Positions 1 through 6,690 are shown, counted from the first letter of the stretch. The stretch: DNA of 35,822 nucleotides from Anaerolineae bacterium (GCA_003154115.1 PMCF01000139.1:1-35822), one strand, 5' to 3'. Made by a program: numbers and translations. The notes: generated from the sequence alone by a model not told the origin.

Positions 1-99
1 CCGGTGCTGGTCGATATCGATCCGGTCCCGCTACTCGTCTCGACGGCATCGGTTTTCGGTGTGTGGTCGCGCCAGGAGGGTGAATTACTGGGTTTCTGA
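1..99 (+). CDS. 3' end of an unidentified gene (partial)
   Basis: Frame 1 is open from the window edge to a TGA at 97-99 and gives 32 residues ending in EGELLGF. The codons look coding (GC-rich third positions), and no other frame is better. The N-terminal part lies outside the window, so the family cannot be named. It converges on the minus-strand Crp/Fnr gene, with a long inverted repeat between them. It could also be chance read-through, because 99 bases is short evidence. Confidence 0.35.
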   Translation, partial: PVLVDIDPVPLLVSTASVFGVWSRQEGELLGF

Positions 100-172
100 A
101 TTCTGTTTTTCTGATCAAGTCTTTTCCGCGCAAGCGCGATCGCGCTAAGTTTTGGGGAGATCGCGTAGGCAT

Positions 173-236
173 ACACCTGACAGATGGCCCACGGCTTGCA
201 GGTCGTTCAGGTCGCTACGGGCCATCTGTCAGGTGT
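173..236. repeat. 18-bp perfect inverted repeat with 28-nt loop
   Basis: The arm at 173-190 (ACACCTGACAGATGGCCC) is exactly complementary to the arm at 219-236. It lies between two convergent genes and could form a strong hairpin on either strand. There is no T-tract after either arm, so it is not a classical intrinsic terminator. A mobile palindrome or a bidirectional RNA 3'-end structure are the two readings. Confidence 0.6.
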
Positions 237-276
237 CGCCATTCACTCGGCGGCCAAGTGTTTCCGGGAGGTTCGT

Positions 277-1059
277 TTACGATCCGATTTCTCGCAGTGC
301 TTCCGGATCGATGATGGTGATGTGATTTTGTTCGATGCGGATGGTGCCGCTGCGCTTGAAGTTCCCCAGCGCTTTGTTGGCGCTCTCGCGCGTTGCGCCG
401 ATGAGACTGGCCAGGTCGCTTTGCGTGAGCGGCATATCGATGCGCACCCCGTTGGTTTCCACACGTCCGTAGCCCTGCGCCAACTCCAGCAATTTGCGCG
501 CCAGACGACTGGGCACATCGTGCAAAGTCAGGCTGCCCACCTGCATCGTGGAATAGCGCACGCGCACCGCCAGGGCCTGCATGAAGTTGTAGGCTAACTG
601 CGGCGACACTAACAAGTGAGCGCGCAGCCGCTCACGGCTTAGCACATGCACGATCGTTTCGTCGGCGGCGATGGCGCTCGCCGAGCGCGGCAAGCCGTCG
701 ATGGCGGCCAATTCTCCAAACATATCGCCGGCGCTGTAGAAGATCACCGACGTTTCCTGGCCGCTTTCGTCTTGCACATAGATACGCACGCGCCCGGTCT
801 CGATGAGATACAGCGCCTGGCTGGGATCGCCCTGAAAGAAAATGGTTTCACCCTGTTGAAAGCGGCGCGTCGAAAAGTCTTGCGCCAGGCTCGCTAATTC
901 TGGATCAGGCAGATTGGTGAATAACGGCAGATGTTTCAGAAACTCGATTCGATCGGCCACACGTTGCTCCGTAGTACGCGCCACAAGGTCGGCCCCATTG
1001 TACCTGCGGGTCAGCGGATTGACAATGAAGCGATGTGTGATGGTGAGTGTGTCATTCAT
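277..1059 (-). CDS. Crp/Fnr family transcriptional regulator
   Basis: Cytoplasmic DNA-binding regulator of 260 residues. The N-terminal two thirds form a cyclic-nucleotide-binding-type beta-roll, with the phosphate-cassette-like stretch GELAAIDGLPRSAS near residues 113-126. A long dimerisation helix follows. The C-terminus is a Crp-type winged helix containing LTQSDLASLIGATRESANKAL. The cassette keeps the PRSA pattern of cyclic-nucleotide binders, so a nucleotide effector is plausible; no Fnr-like cysteine cluster is seen. The ATG at 1059 is preferred over the in-frame GTG at 1068 because AGGTG at 1066-1070 then sits 6 nt upstream. A TTGACA is present at 1090-1095 (minus strand), with only a weak -10 (TACCAG) 17 nt on. 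A palindromic leader element lies upstream. Target genes cannot be inferred. Confidence 0.93.
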   Translation of the reverse strand: MNDTLTITHRFIVNPLTRRYNGADLVARTTEQRVADRIEFLKHLPLFTNLPDPELASLAQDFSTRRFQQGETIFFQGDPSQALYLIETGRVRIYVQDESGQETSVIFYSAGDMFGELAAIDGLPRSASAIAADETIVHVLSRERLRAHLLVSPQLAYNFMQALAVRVRYSTMQVGSLTLHDVPSRLARKLLELAQGYGRVETNGVRIDMPLTQSDLASLIGATRESANKALGNFKRSGTIRIEQNHITIIDPEALREIGS

Positions 1060-1105
1060 GTTCTTCACCTGGTAGGGGCGCTCCTAGTACTTGTCAAAGA
1101 ATAAA

Positions 1106-1166
1106 TTCCGCTGTGCTCCGGCTGGATGGTACATCCAGCCGCCGGATGTGACCACGCGCAGCGGAA
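1106..1166 (-). repeat. Palindromic leader element, copy 1
   Basis: Nested inverted repeats: inner arms GGCTGGATG (1120-1128) and CATCCAGCC (1132-1140), outer arms TTCCGCTG (1106-1113) and CAGCGGAA (1159-1166). It shares the CATCCAGC-GGAGC segment with the copies near 1985 and 5890. Read on the minus strand it lies just 5' of the crp-like gene, with the same polarity relative to the gene as the other copies. Confidence 0.6.
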
Positions 1167-1207
1167 CGCGAGCAAACCGGGAAGTTGTTGTTTAACGAGC
1201 CCTATGT

Positions 1208-1246
1208 GATCGCCCACATTTATCTGGATCGACACGTGGGGCGATC
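1208..1246 (-). terminator. Hairpin just downstream of the DUF3307 gene
   Basis: GATCGCCCAC (1208-1217) pairs imperfectly with GTGGGGCGATC (about 1236-1246), immediately after the stop codon at 1248-1250 on the minus strand. There is no clear U-tract, so it may be a palindromic repeat that protects or ends the 3' end rather than a textbook terminator. Confidence 0.35.
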
Positions 1247-1247
1247 C

Positions 1248-1961
1248 CTACATGCGTCCCAACGCCAACCCGATCAACACCGCCAGCGCCAGACTGCCCA
1301 GCCATTCGGCCAGATACAACGTCGTGCGACTGTCCCCGAAGTACTGCGGGCTTTCCAGCACCAGGCGGGGCAGAGCCACCACCGGCACCAGTGTAAACTG
1401 TCCCGTCGCCACAAACGTTGCAATCAAGCCGCGTTCCAGACTGCCGACATATTTATAGTGCTTCACGCGGTTGAAGTCCGGCGCCGAGCCGTTGATCAAC
1501 CCGTAGAGCACGAACTCGAGGAAGATCCAGGCCGGCAGGCTGATCAACACGTAGCCCAGCGCGATGGCCCAGACGCGATGCGTCTGTACTTCGGTCACGA
1601 TCGTGCCCGGCAGCCCGATCGGCGTGGCGTAGCCCGATAGGATGATCGCGCCAAAGATCATCGAGAGGTGCAGCGTCTGATCGGTCAGCAGGCGCACCAA
1701 GCCGTACAGGCCATTGCGCGAGGCAAAGTGCCGATTGAATCCGACCCAACTCGCGTCGATGGTGATGTGCGTGAACCCGATCAGCAGCGCCCACGGCCAC
1801 CAGGCCGGATCGATGAGCACGGCGAACAGCAGGGTTACCGCCAGCACGATCGAGCCGTGGAACACCGCGCCCTTCACCGCCCGACCCTTCCAGGCCGCCA
1901 GCGTATCCCACTGCAGGACGTAGTCACCCATCAAATGAGCAAGTAACATGGCGATAATCAT
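1248..1961 (-). CDS. DUF3307 domain integral membrane protein
   Basis: A 237-residue multi-pass membrane protein. The N-terminus MIIAMLLAHLMGDYVLQWD matches the start of DUF3307 proteins (conserved His, Asp and Gln in a first helix), and about six hydrophobic segments follow. A second conserved His/Asp pair occurs in FTHITIDASW. Function is unknown in the family. The ATG at 1961 is well supported, with AGGTG ending 5 nt upstream. A palindromic leader element lies directly upstream. It is on the same strand as the crp-like gene but about 190 nt away with a hairpin between, so co-transcription is uncertain. Confidence 0.85.
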   Translation of the reverse strand: MIIAMLLAHLMGDYVLQWDTLAAWKGRAVKGAVFHGSIVLAVTLLFAVLIDPAWWPWALLIGFTHITIDASWVGFNRHFASRNGLYGLVRLLTDQTLHLSMIFGAIILSGYATPIGLPGTIVTEVQTHRVWAIALGYVLISLPAWIFLEFVLYGLINGSAPDFNRVKHYKYVGSLERGLIATFVATGQFTLVPVVALPRLVLESPQYFGDSRTTLYLAEWLGSLALAVLIGLALGRM

Positions 1962-1984
1962 GGTTCACCTCGCGTTTCAAGAGT

Positions 1985-2026
1985 GCTCCCGCTGGATGAC
2001 AATCCAGCGGCGGACTTTTGTCCGCC
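1985..2026 (-). repeat. Palindromic leader element, copy 2
   Basis: Two adjacent hairpins: CGCTGGAT/ATCCAGCG (1990-1997 and 2002-2009) and GGCGGAC/GTCCGCC (2009-2015 and 2020-2026). Read towards the DUF3307 gene, the order is the GGCGGA hairpin, then the CTGGAT hairpin, then CGGGAGC, matching copies 1 and 3. It begins about 23 nt before the DUF3307 start codon. Confidence 0.6.
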
Positions 2027-2130
2027 TTGAGCCTTAATCTACCCTAACTTTACTCGATTGTGCGCGCCGTCGCTATGAAGTGCTTCACATATATAATCTA
2101 TTCGATCAGGGATCGGACATCATAGCGGTT

Positions 2131-2274
2131 TCCAAGTTGATTTACGGTCTCGCTTGGACTCGAGGCTTCAGCCGGTTGGCTTGTGCACGGCGGATCCGGC
2201 TACGCCCAGCGGCCCGCCGCCGCAATACGGCGGATACGGGCAAGCCTCGAGTCCAATGTCGTAAACTAAACTGG
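2131..2274. repeat. Large imperfect palindrome (MITE-like)
   Basis: TTGGACTCGAGGCTT at 2154-2168 is the exact complement of 2242-2256. The symmetry continues outward (TTTACG at 2141-2146 against CGTAAA at 2260-2265) and more weakly to about 2131 and 2274. The centre is GC-rich and itself partly palindromic. No coding sequence is seen. The fragment GGAATCGAGGCTTCAGCCGG near 14930 resembles the left arm, suggesting a dispersed family. Confidence 0.55.
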
Positions 2275-2296
2275 AATTCGCTCTAGGGATCAAAAC

Positions 2297-2465
2297 ATGA
2301 AGGTTTTTCTAACGGATCAATTTGTGCTGCCGCTGCCGGAGGGCCATTGATCTGCCAGTGGCGATTACGATGGCAGGTGGCTATGCCAAGCATGTCGAAG
2401 ATACGGCGGACATTCACTTTCAGACGGTGAAGTTGGCGGCGGAGATGATGCGCCCTGGGGGATAA
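2297..2465 (+). pseudogene. Histone deacetylase-like remnant with internal deletion
   Basis: From the ATG at 2297 the frame reads MKVFLTDQFVLPLPEGH, then a stop at 2348. This is the N-terminus typical of the bacterial histone deacetylase/acetoin-utilisation hydrolase family. Two bases into the next stretch, another frame reads LPVAITMAGGYAKHVEDTADIHFQTV and continues to a TAA at 2463-2465, resembling the family's C-terminus. The central part, with all the zinc ligands, is missing (family members are about 300 residues). The gene must therefore be inactive. A 103-110 bp tandem repeat starts at the very next base. The assignment rests on motif memory, not a search. Confidence 0.7.
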
Positions 2466-2884
2466 CGTCATGCCCGCGGATTGTAGGAGGGCATCCAGTA
2501 CACTGATTGGCACACACACCGCTGGTCAACTGCTGGATTCCCGCTTACTACATGCGGGAATGACACTGGCGCGACCGTCATGCCCGCGGATGGTAGGCGG
2601 GCATCCAGTACACTGATTGGCACACACCGCTGGTCAACTGCTGGATTCCCGCCTTCGCGGGAATGACACTGGCGCGACCGTCATGCCCGCGGATTGTAGG
2701 CGGGCATCCAGTACATTGATTGGCAGACACCGCTGGTCAACTGCTGGATTCCCGCCTTCGCGGGAATGACGCTGGCGCGTCCGTCATGCCCGAATGCTTT
2801 TGTCGGGCATCCAGTGCATGGATTGGCCAGTATCTTTGCCGGGCGGCTGGATTCCCGCCTGCGCGGGAATGACGCTTCGCGTTC
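2466..2884. repeat. Four-unit tandem repeat, period 110/103/103 bp
   Basis: Units begin with CGTCATGCCCG at 2466, 2576, 2679 and 2782; the last is diverged. Each unit has two hairpins: TGCCCGCGGATTGTAGGCGGGCA-type, and ATTCCCGCCTTCGCGGGAAT. The second is the same core palindrome found inside MITE copies A-C. The array fills the space between the deacetylase-like remnant and the convergent M20 gene, and ends a few bases from the M20 stop codon. Confidence 0.85.
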
Positions 2885-2885
2885 A

Positions 2886-4229
2886 TTAGACCCGCGCAAA
2901 CATCTCGATCAATTTCCGGATGAACTGAATGCCCTCAAAGTAATCGTCGAGGCGGATATTCTCATCGGGGGCGTGAGCGCGCGAGCCGGGATAGGTGACA
3001 CCCGCCATGACCGTGGGGATGCCGAACGCGGTGGTGAGTGGATACATCGGGCCGCTGCCGGCGCTGAGCGGGATCAGCACGGGTTCATGCCCGTAAACTT
3101 CACGGACCGCGGCCTGGCAGGCCGCCACGATCGGCGCATCAACCGCCGAGGTGGCCGGATGCTCGCCGTTGAGCGGCACGATCTCCACATCGCCAAAGCC
3201 GCGCCGATCGAGATGCGCGCGCAACAACGAGAGGCAGATCTCCGGCGTCAGATCGGGCACCAACCGGCAATCGATCTTGGCGAAGGCCGTGTTGGGCAAC
3301 ACGGTTTTCATGCCTTCACCAGTGTAACCAGACTGAATGCCGCAGATGGTCACGGTGGGGCCGTAATACAGCCGCTTCAACACGTCGAGGCCGTGCTCGT
3401 CGTTGATGAACCGCTCGATGCCCAGCGCTGCCAGACGCTTTGCTTCGTCGAACGGCATCGCTTTGAGCATGGCGAGTTCGGCTTCGTTCGGCGCGCGGAC
3501 GTGATCGTAATAGTGATCGATCAGGATTTCGTCATTCAAATCTTTCAGTGTGTTCAGCGCCCAGATCAGCCGCCACACGGCGCTGGGCGCGATGGCCGCA
3601 TAGCCCGAATGCAGATCGCGCTCGCCGCCACGCACTCGCAATTCCAGATACTGAATGCCTTTCAGCCCCATCGTCAGCGTCATGCGCTCGTCTTCGTTTT
3701 TGCCGCCGGTTTCCCACAGACAACCATCGGCTTGTAAGGTCGCCGCGTACTGCTGCGCGAAGGCGGCCAGATGCGGGCTGCCGATCTCTTCCTCGCCCTC
3801 GATGACCCACTTGATCTTCAACGGCAGCGGCCCGATCGTTTTTTGCCACGCCTCGATCGCATGGAGGCGGCACGACAGATCGCCTTTGTTGTCGGACACG
3901 CCGCGCGCGTAAACTTTAGCGTCGCGCAGGCTCGGCTCAAACGGCGGAGTGGTCCACAGATCGATCGGGTCGGGCGGCTGCACGTCGTAGTGGTTGTAGA
4001 TGAGCAGCGTGCGCGATCCACTGCCGATCTCGGCATAGATGATCGGCGCGCCGCCGGTAGGAATCTGCTGCACCGTCGCGCCGATCCGCTCCAGGCGCTG
4101 CTGCACGAGGCCGGCCGTCTCGATCATCCCCTGGCCCGTAGCGGCGACGCTGGGCTGCGCGACTAACGTTTTAAGATCGTCAATGAAACGAGGGCGCTGT
4201 TCGGTGAGGAAAGTATCGAAGGTCGGCAT
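2886..4229 (-). CDS. M20 family metallo-dipeptidase/deacylase
   Basis: A 447-residue cytosolic two-zinc hydrolase of the M20/ArgE/DapE/CPG2 superfamily, closest in feel to M20 dipeptidases. Metal and catalytic residues are visible: His80 and Asp82 in HYDVQP, bridging Asp113 in SDNKGD, the EGEEEIGS glutamates at about 144-148, and a C-terminal His in SRAHAPDENIRLDDY. The lid-domain motif DLHSGY is present. Likely role: hydrolysis of small peptides or N-acyl/carbamoyl amino acids; the substrate is not determinable. The ATG at 4229 is chosen because GGAG lies 8 nt upstream; an in-frame ATG at 4268 has no ribosome site and is followed by non-conserved residues. The upstream region is a heptamer repeat tract. 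Confidence 0.92.
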   Translation of the reverse strand: MPTFDTFLTEQRPRFIDDLKTLVAQPSVAATGQGMIETAGLVQQRLERIGATVQQIPTGGAPIIYAEIGSGSRTLLIYNHYDVQPPDPIDLWTTPPFEPSLRDAKVYARGVSDNKGDLSCRLHAIEAWQKTIGPLPLKIKWVIEGEEEIGSPHLAAFAQQYAATLQADGCLWETGGKNEDERMTLTMGLKGIQYLELRVRGGERDLHSGYAAIAPSAVWRLIWALNTLKDLNDEILIDHYYDHVRAPNEAELAMLKAMPFDEAKRLAALGIERFINDEHGLDVLKRLYYGPTVTICGIQSGYTGEGMKTVLPNTAFAKIDCRLVPDLTPEICLSLLRAHLDRRGFGDVEIVPLNGEHPATSAVDAPIVAACQAAVREVYGHEPVLIPLSAGSGPMYPLTTAFGIPTVMAGVTYPGSRAHAPDENIRLDDYFEGIQFIRKLIEMFARV

Positions 4230-4273
4230 GATGGGCACTCCGGCAATAGGTTGATTTGAGTTTAGCATGTTAG

Positions 4274-4378
4274 GCGTGAAACGTAAAACGTAAAACGTAA
4301 AACGTAAAACGTAATGCGTAATGCGTAATGCGTGATGCGTGGTGCGTAGTGCGTAGTGCGTAGTGCGTGAAACGTCGT
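4274..4378. repeat. Heptanucleotide tandem tract (15 units)
   Basis: Fifteen uninterrupted 7-mers of the form RCGTNNN: GCGTGAA, four ACGTAAA, ACGTAAT, two GCGTAAT, GCGTGAT, GCGTGGT, three GCGTAGT, GCGTGAA, ACGTCGT. The period never slips, while the last three bases drift in blocks. It sits 45 nt upstream of the M20 start. Short pieces of the same 7-mer occur at 14890, 18829 and 19200. It resembles the heptameric STRR repeats known from cyanobacteria. Confidence 0.9.
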
Positions 4379-4387
4379 GGTCGTGGT

Positions 4388-4431
4388 AAAAGCCCCACCC
4401 CGACCGTGCTGTGCGATCGAGGTGGGGCTTT
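4388..4431 (-). terminator. Intrinsic terminator hairpin
   Basis: AAAGCCCCACC (4388-4398) pairs with GGTGGGGCTTT (4421-4431), with a 22-nt loop and T-runs on both sides. It lies 30 nt after the stop of the minus-strand fragment at 4461, and is symmetrical enough to work on either strand. Confidence 0.75.
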
Positions 4432-4460
4432 CTTGGCAGGTGTGTCGCGTGTCGATCAGA

Positions 4461-4650
4461 TCACGGTCTGATCACTAGCGGCAGATAGACCCGCTGGGTG
4501 ATGAACGTCGCCGTCACCACTTTGGCCGCGTCCATCGTCAACACGAGCGGGTTCGTCGTCGTGACTACCGCGCTGGTAGTGAGCGCATACTACAACCTGC
4601 ACGGGTTCGCCCAGGTATCGCCCACGGGCCGCTCGCCGCACCCGCCGTCG
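4461..4650 (-). pseudogene. C-terminal remnant of a secreted repeat protein
   Basis: On the minus strand an open stretch reads NPLVLTMDAAKVVTATFITQ and then RVYLPLVIRP before a TGA at 4461-4463. The first part resembles the end of an InlB B-repeat/bacterial repeat domain. The YLPLV tail resembles the YLPTILK end of the giant protein at 25299. A stop codon interrupts the frame at 4590-4592, and a plausible continuation (GEPVQVVVCA) lies in another frame, so the gene is broken and lacks its N-terminus. A terminator follows it. The upstream limit is approximate. Confidence 0.45.
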
Positions 4651-4698
4651 TGACGAGGAAGAACATCCAGCATTCTAAACGGCGCCTCGCTTTCCGGT

Positions 4699-5070
4699 TC
4701 AATGCATGGCGGCGATGAAACCGGTGCCGTAGGGGATCAACCAGATTGCCCAGACCAACAGACTGAACCGATGAAAGTTGACGATGGCCTTCTCATTGTG
4801 ACGCGCCAGCACCAGGGTGGCCCACACCGCATGCACAATCATCAACAAGATCGCAAGCATCCCGGTCATCCCATGAATGTCAAAACCGAGGCCGCCGGCC
4901 ATCTCCAGCATGAGGCTGGTCCCCGCCGTATCGCACACTAACCCGCACCAGAAGAGGATCAGATGCCATCCTTTTAACCGGCCCGCCAACCTTTCGCTCC
5001 AGACGCCTCCCGAATAGAAGATTAAGGCCAGACTGATGAGGATCGATGGGACTACTATTTCTTTTGGCAT
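4699..5070 (-). CDS. HsmA-like (TIGR03987-type) four-helix membrane protein
   Basis: A 123-residue protein with four hydrophobic helices and conserved-looking polar residues inside them (the DIHGMTGMLAILLMIVHAVWA stretch and the FHRFSLLVWAIWLIPYGTGF ending, both with His). This pattern fits the TIGR03987/HsmA family, whose biochemical role is unsettled; paired His residues in helices could bind metal or haem. AAGGA lies just before the ATG at 5070. It sits downstream of an Lrp-type regulator and a small ORF on the same strand, so the three may be one transcript. The family name is my best recollection rather than a search result. Confidence 0.7.
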   Translation of the reverse strand: MPKEIVVPSILISLALIFYSGGVWSERLAGRLKGWHLILFWCGLVCDTAGTSLMLEMAGGLGFDIHGMTGMLAILLMIVHAVWATLVLARHNEKAIVNFHRFSLLVWAIWLIPYGTGFIAAMH

Positions 5071-5084
5071 GGCATTCCTTCGTT

Positions 5085-5234
5085 TTACTTTTGTGCGGCT
5101 TGAAGCTGAATGGTGTACTGCTTCTGTGCCGGGGTTAGATTATACGTCGAGATCGGTTGGTCGGCGCGACATTGCGCCTCTGGTGTAGGTGCCCATTGCG
5201 TGCTGATCAGCAGCAGGCCCATATCGCGCGTCAT
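5085..5234 (-). CDS. Small ORF of unknown function
   Basis: A 49-residue frame from the ATG at 5234, with GGGAAG about 8 nt upstream. The sequence begins MTRDMGLLLISTQWAPTP and ends QLQAAQK. It starts 13 nt after the Lrp stop codon and ends just before the ribosome site of the HsmA-like gene, the spacing expected of an operon member. An upstream start at 5267 would overlap the Lrp gene. I recognise no family. It may be a remnant or not translated at all. Confidence 0.3.
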   Translation of the reverse strand: MTRDMGLLLISTQWAPTPEAQCRADQPISTYNLTPAQKQYTIQLQAAQK

Positions 5235-5247
5235 AGCTGTCGCTTCC

Positions 5248-5745
5248 CTAGTCGGGCCGCTTGACATCAGTCAGCCCGTTTGCGAGGTGCCCCGGCTCCA
5301 GCCCATGCTTCCTCACCGGCGACGACAACACAATCGAAGTGCTGGTTGCGCCGTAAGCGCTCAACTGCGCGATGATGGATTCCAGATGCGGGATCGAGGT
5401 GGCGAGCACTTTCAGGATGAAGGCTTCGCTGCCGGTGACGTGATGACATTCGCGAATCTCGGGCAGGCGCTGCGCCAGTTCCAGCACGCGGGGATATTTA
5501 TCGGTGGTGGTGGTCAGGCGGATGAAGGCCGTCACACCAAAGCCCAATGCGGCGGGGTTGACTTCGGCGTGATAGCCGGTGATGATTTCGAGTTCCTCCA
5601 ACTTGCGTAGCCGTTCGGCCACCGCCGGAGCCGACAAGCCCACCCGCCGTCCCAACTCGCTGAACGACAAACGTGCATTCTCCTGCACGGCGCGCAATAG
5701 TTTTCGGCCTACCGGGTCGAGAATTTTTTCAAGTTGAAGGGGCAT
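5248..5745 (-). CDS. Lrp/AsnC family transcriptional regulator
   Basis: A 165-residue protein of normal family length. Residues about 8-65 are the AsnC helix-turn-helix: LDPVGRKLLRAVQENARLSF is followed by ELGRRVGLSAPAVAERLRKLEE and then GYHAEVNPAALGF. The rest is the RAM amino-acid-binding domain that assembles dimers and octamers. AGGAG at 5754-5758 lies 8 nt upstream of the ATG. It is divergent from a LysE-type exporter with 220 nt between them. Regulator/exporter divergence of this kind is common for amino-acid efflux, so I infer it controls that exporter in response to an amino acid. The intergenic region also holds a palindromic leader element. Confidence 0.93.
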   Translation of the reverse strand: MPLQLEKILDPVGRKLLRAVQENARLSFSELGRRVGLSAPAVAERLRKLEELEIITGYHAEVNPAALGFGVTAFIRLTTTTDKYPRVLELAQRLPEIRECHHVTGSEAFILKVLATSIPHLESIIAQLSAYGATSTSIVLSSPVRKHGLEPGHLANGLTDVKRPD

Positions 5746-5887
5746 GGGCCAATCTCCTTTGCATTCTTAGCTAACATGGCTCGATTTGTTTTGACTTCCT
5801 CTGGCATTAATCCATTCGCGTGCGTATTATAGACTTGTTGTGAATCTTTCTGGGGCCCTTCTGGGTTGAGCGGGATTATTGTTTTGT

Positions 5888-5955
5888 GCTCTCGGCGGAT
5901 GGTTACATCCGCCGTTCCCAAGCGCTCGCGGAGCGTGTAACCATCCAGCGGGAGC
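5888..5955 (+). repeat. Palindromic leader element, copy 3
   Basis: Contains GGCGGATG/CATCCGCC (5894-5901 and 5906-5913), a CGCTCGCGGAGCG hairpin, and a terminal CATCCAGCGGGAGCG. It is the most complete of three copies. The GGGAG at its end (about 5950-5954) is the only ribosome-binding-like sequence before the lysE-type GTG, so the repeat appears to supply the translation signal. Confidence 0.6.
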
Positions 5956-5965
5956 GTAAACTTTT

Positions 5966-6604
5966 GTGGACTTCTCTCTCTTTCTACGTGGATTGTTGAT
6001 CGGCTTCTCCATCGCGGCTCCCGTGGGGCCGATCGGAGTGTTGTGCATCCGGCGGACTTTAGCCGAGGGCCGCGCGTACGGCTTCGTCTCCGGACTGGGC
6101 GCGGCGACCGCCGATGGCTTCTATGGCACGTTGGCGGCGCTCGGGTTGACGCTGGTCTCGGCGTTTCTGATCGATCAGGCGAATTGGCTTAGGCTGATCG
6201 GCGGAGCGTATCTGTGCTATTTGGGTGTGAAGACGTTTCGCTCACAACCTGCTCAAAGAGCAGCGGAAGCCAAAGGCCGAGGGCTGCTCGGCGCGTACAC
6301 CTCCACGTTGTTTCTCACGCTGACCAATCCGCTAACGATCTTTGCGTTCGCCGCCATTTTTGCCGGGGTAGGCGCTGAAGTTGTGGTAGGCAATACGCTC
6401 GGCGCACTGAACGTGGTGCTGGGCGTGTTTCTGGGATCATCTGCCTGGTGGCTGATTCTGGTAACTTTGACCAGCCTGTTCCGCGCCAGGCTCAATACCA
6501 CCGGGCTGGTGTGGGTCAATCGGGTGTCCGGTCTGATCATTCTCGCGTTCGGGGTGGTTGTCTTATCTGGCCTCATCGCGCCGTTGTTCAATCGGGTCAT
6601 GTAG
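5966..6604 (+). CDS. LysE/RhtB family amino-acid exporter
   Basis: A 212-residue inner-membrane exporter of normal LysE family length with six hydrophobic segments. The N-terminus keeps the family signature: GFSIAAPVGPIGVLCIRRTL at residues about 13-32, then GLGAATADGFYGTLAALGL. A central LTLTNPLTIFAFAAIF matches the conserved Asn-Pro segment of helix 4. It should export one or more amino acids by proton-coupled efflux; the substrate is unknown. The start is a GTG at 5966, with GGGAG about 11 nt upstream inside a palindromic repeat. No other in-frame start fits the family N-terminus. It is divergent from an Lrp/AsnC regulator, its likely controller. Confidence 0.92.
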   Translation: MDFSLFLRGLLIGFSIAAPVGPIGVLCIRRTLAEGRAYGFVSGLGAATADGFYGTLAALGLTLVSAFLIDQANWLRLIGGAYLCYLGVKTFRSQPAQRAAEAKGRGLLGAYTSTLFLTLTNPLTIFAFAAIFAGVGAEVVVGNTLGALNVVLGVFLGSSAWWLILVTLTSLFRARLNTTGLVWVNRVSGLIILAFGVVVLSGLIAPLFNRVM

Positions 6605-6626
6605 AAATCGTCGACATACAAAAATC

Positions 6627-6690
6627 GTAGGGGCGAGGCTTGCCCTCGCCTGTATTTGGTGTGGCAGGCGAGGGCAAGCCTCGCCCCTAC
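6627..6690. repeat. 26-bp perfect inverted repeat, 12-nt loop
   Basis: The arm at 6627-6652 starts GTAGGGGCGAGGCTTGCC and is exactly complementary to 6665-6690. It begins 23 nt after the exporter's stop codon. There is no downstream T-run. The very high arm identity suggests a recent or constrained mobile palindrome, which may also act as a 3'-end hairpin for the exporter transcript. Confidence 0.85.

Noticed and set aside
2466-2884. CRISPR array
   Set aside because: Units are 103-110 bp with no separate variable spacers; both halves are repeated, so this is a plain tandem repeat.
2681-2899. Minus-strand ORF reading FPRRRESSRPAK and VIPAKAGIQ
   Set aside because: It is the translation of the GGATTCCCGC/ATTCCCGCGAAGG repeats; such peptides are well-known false genes over this palindrome.
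4274-4378. Coding repeat or iteron origin
   Set aside because: A 7-base period cannot keep a reading frame without changing peptide, and there is no Rep gene or AT-rich melting region nearby.
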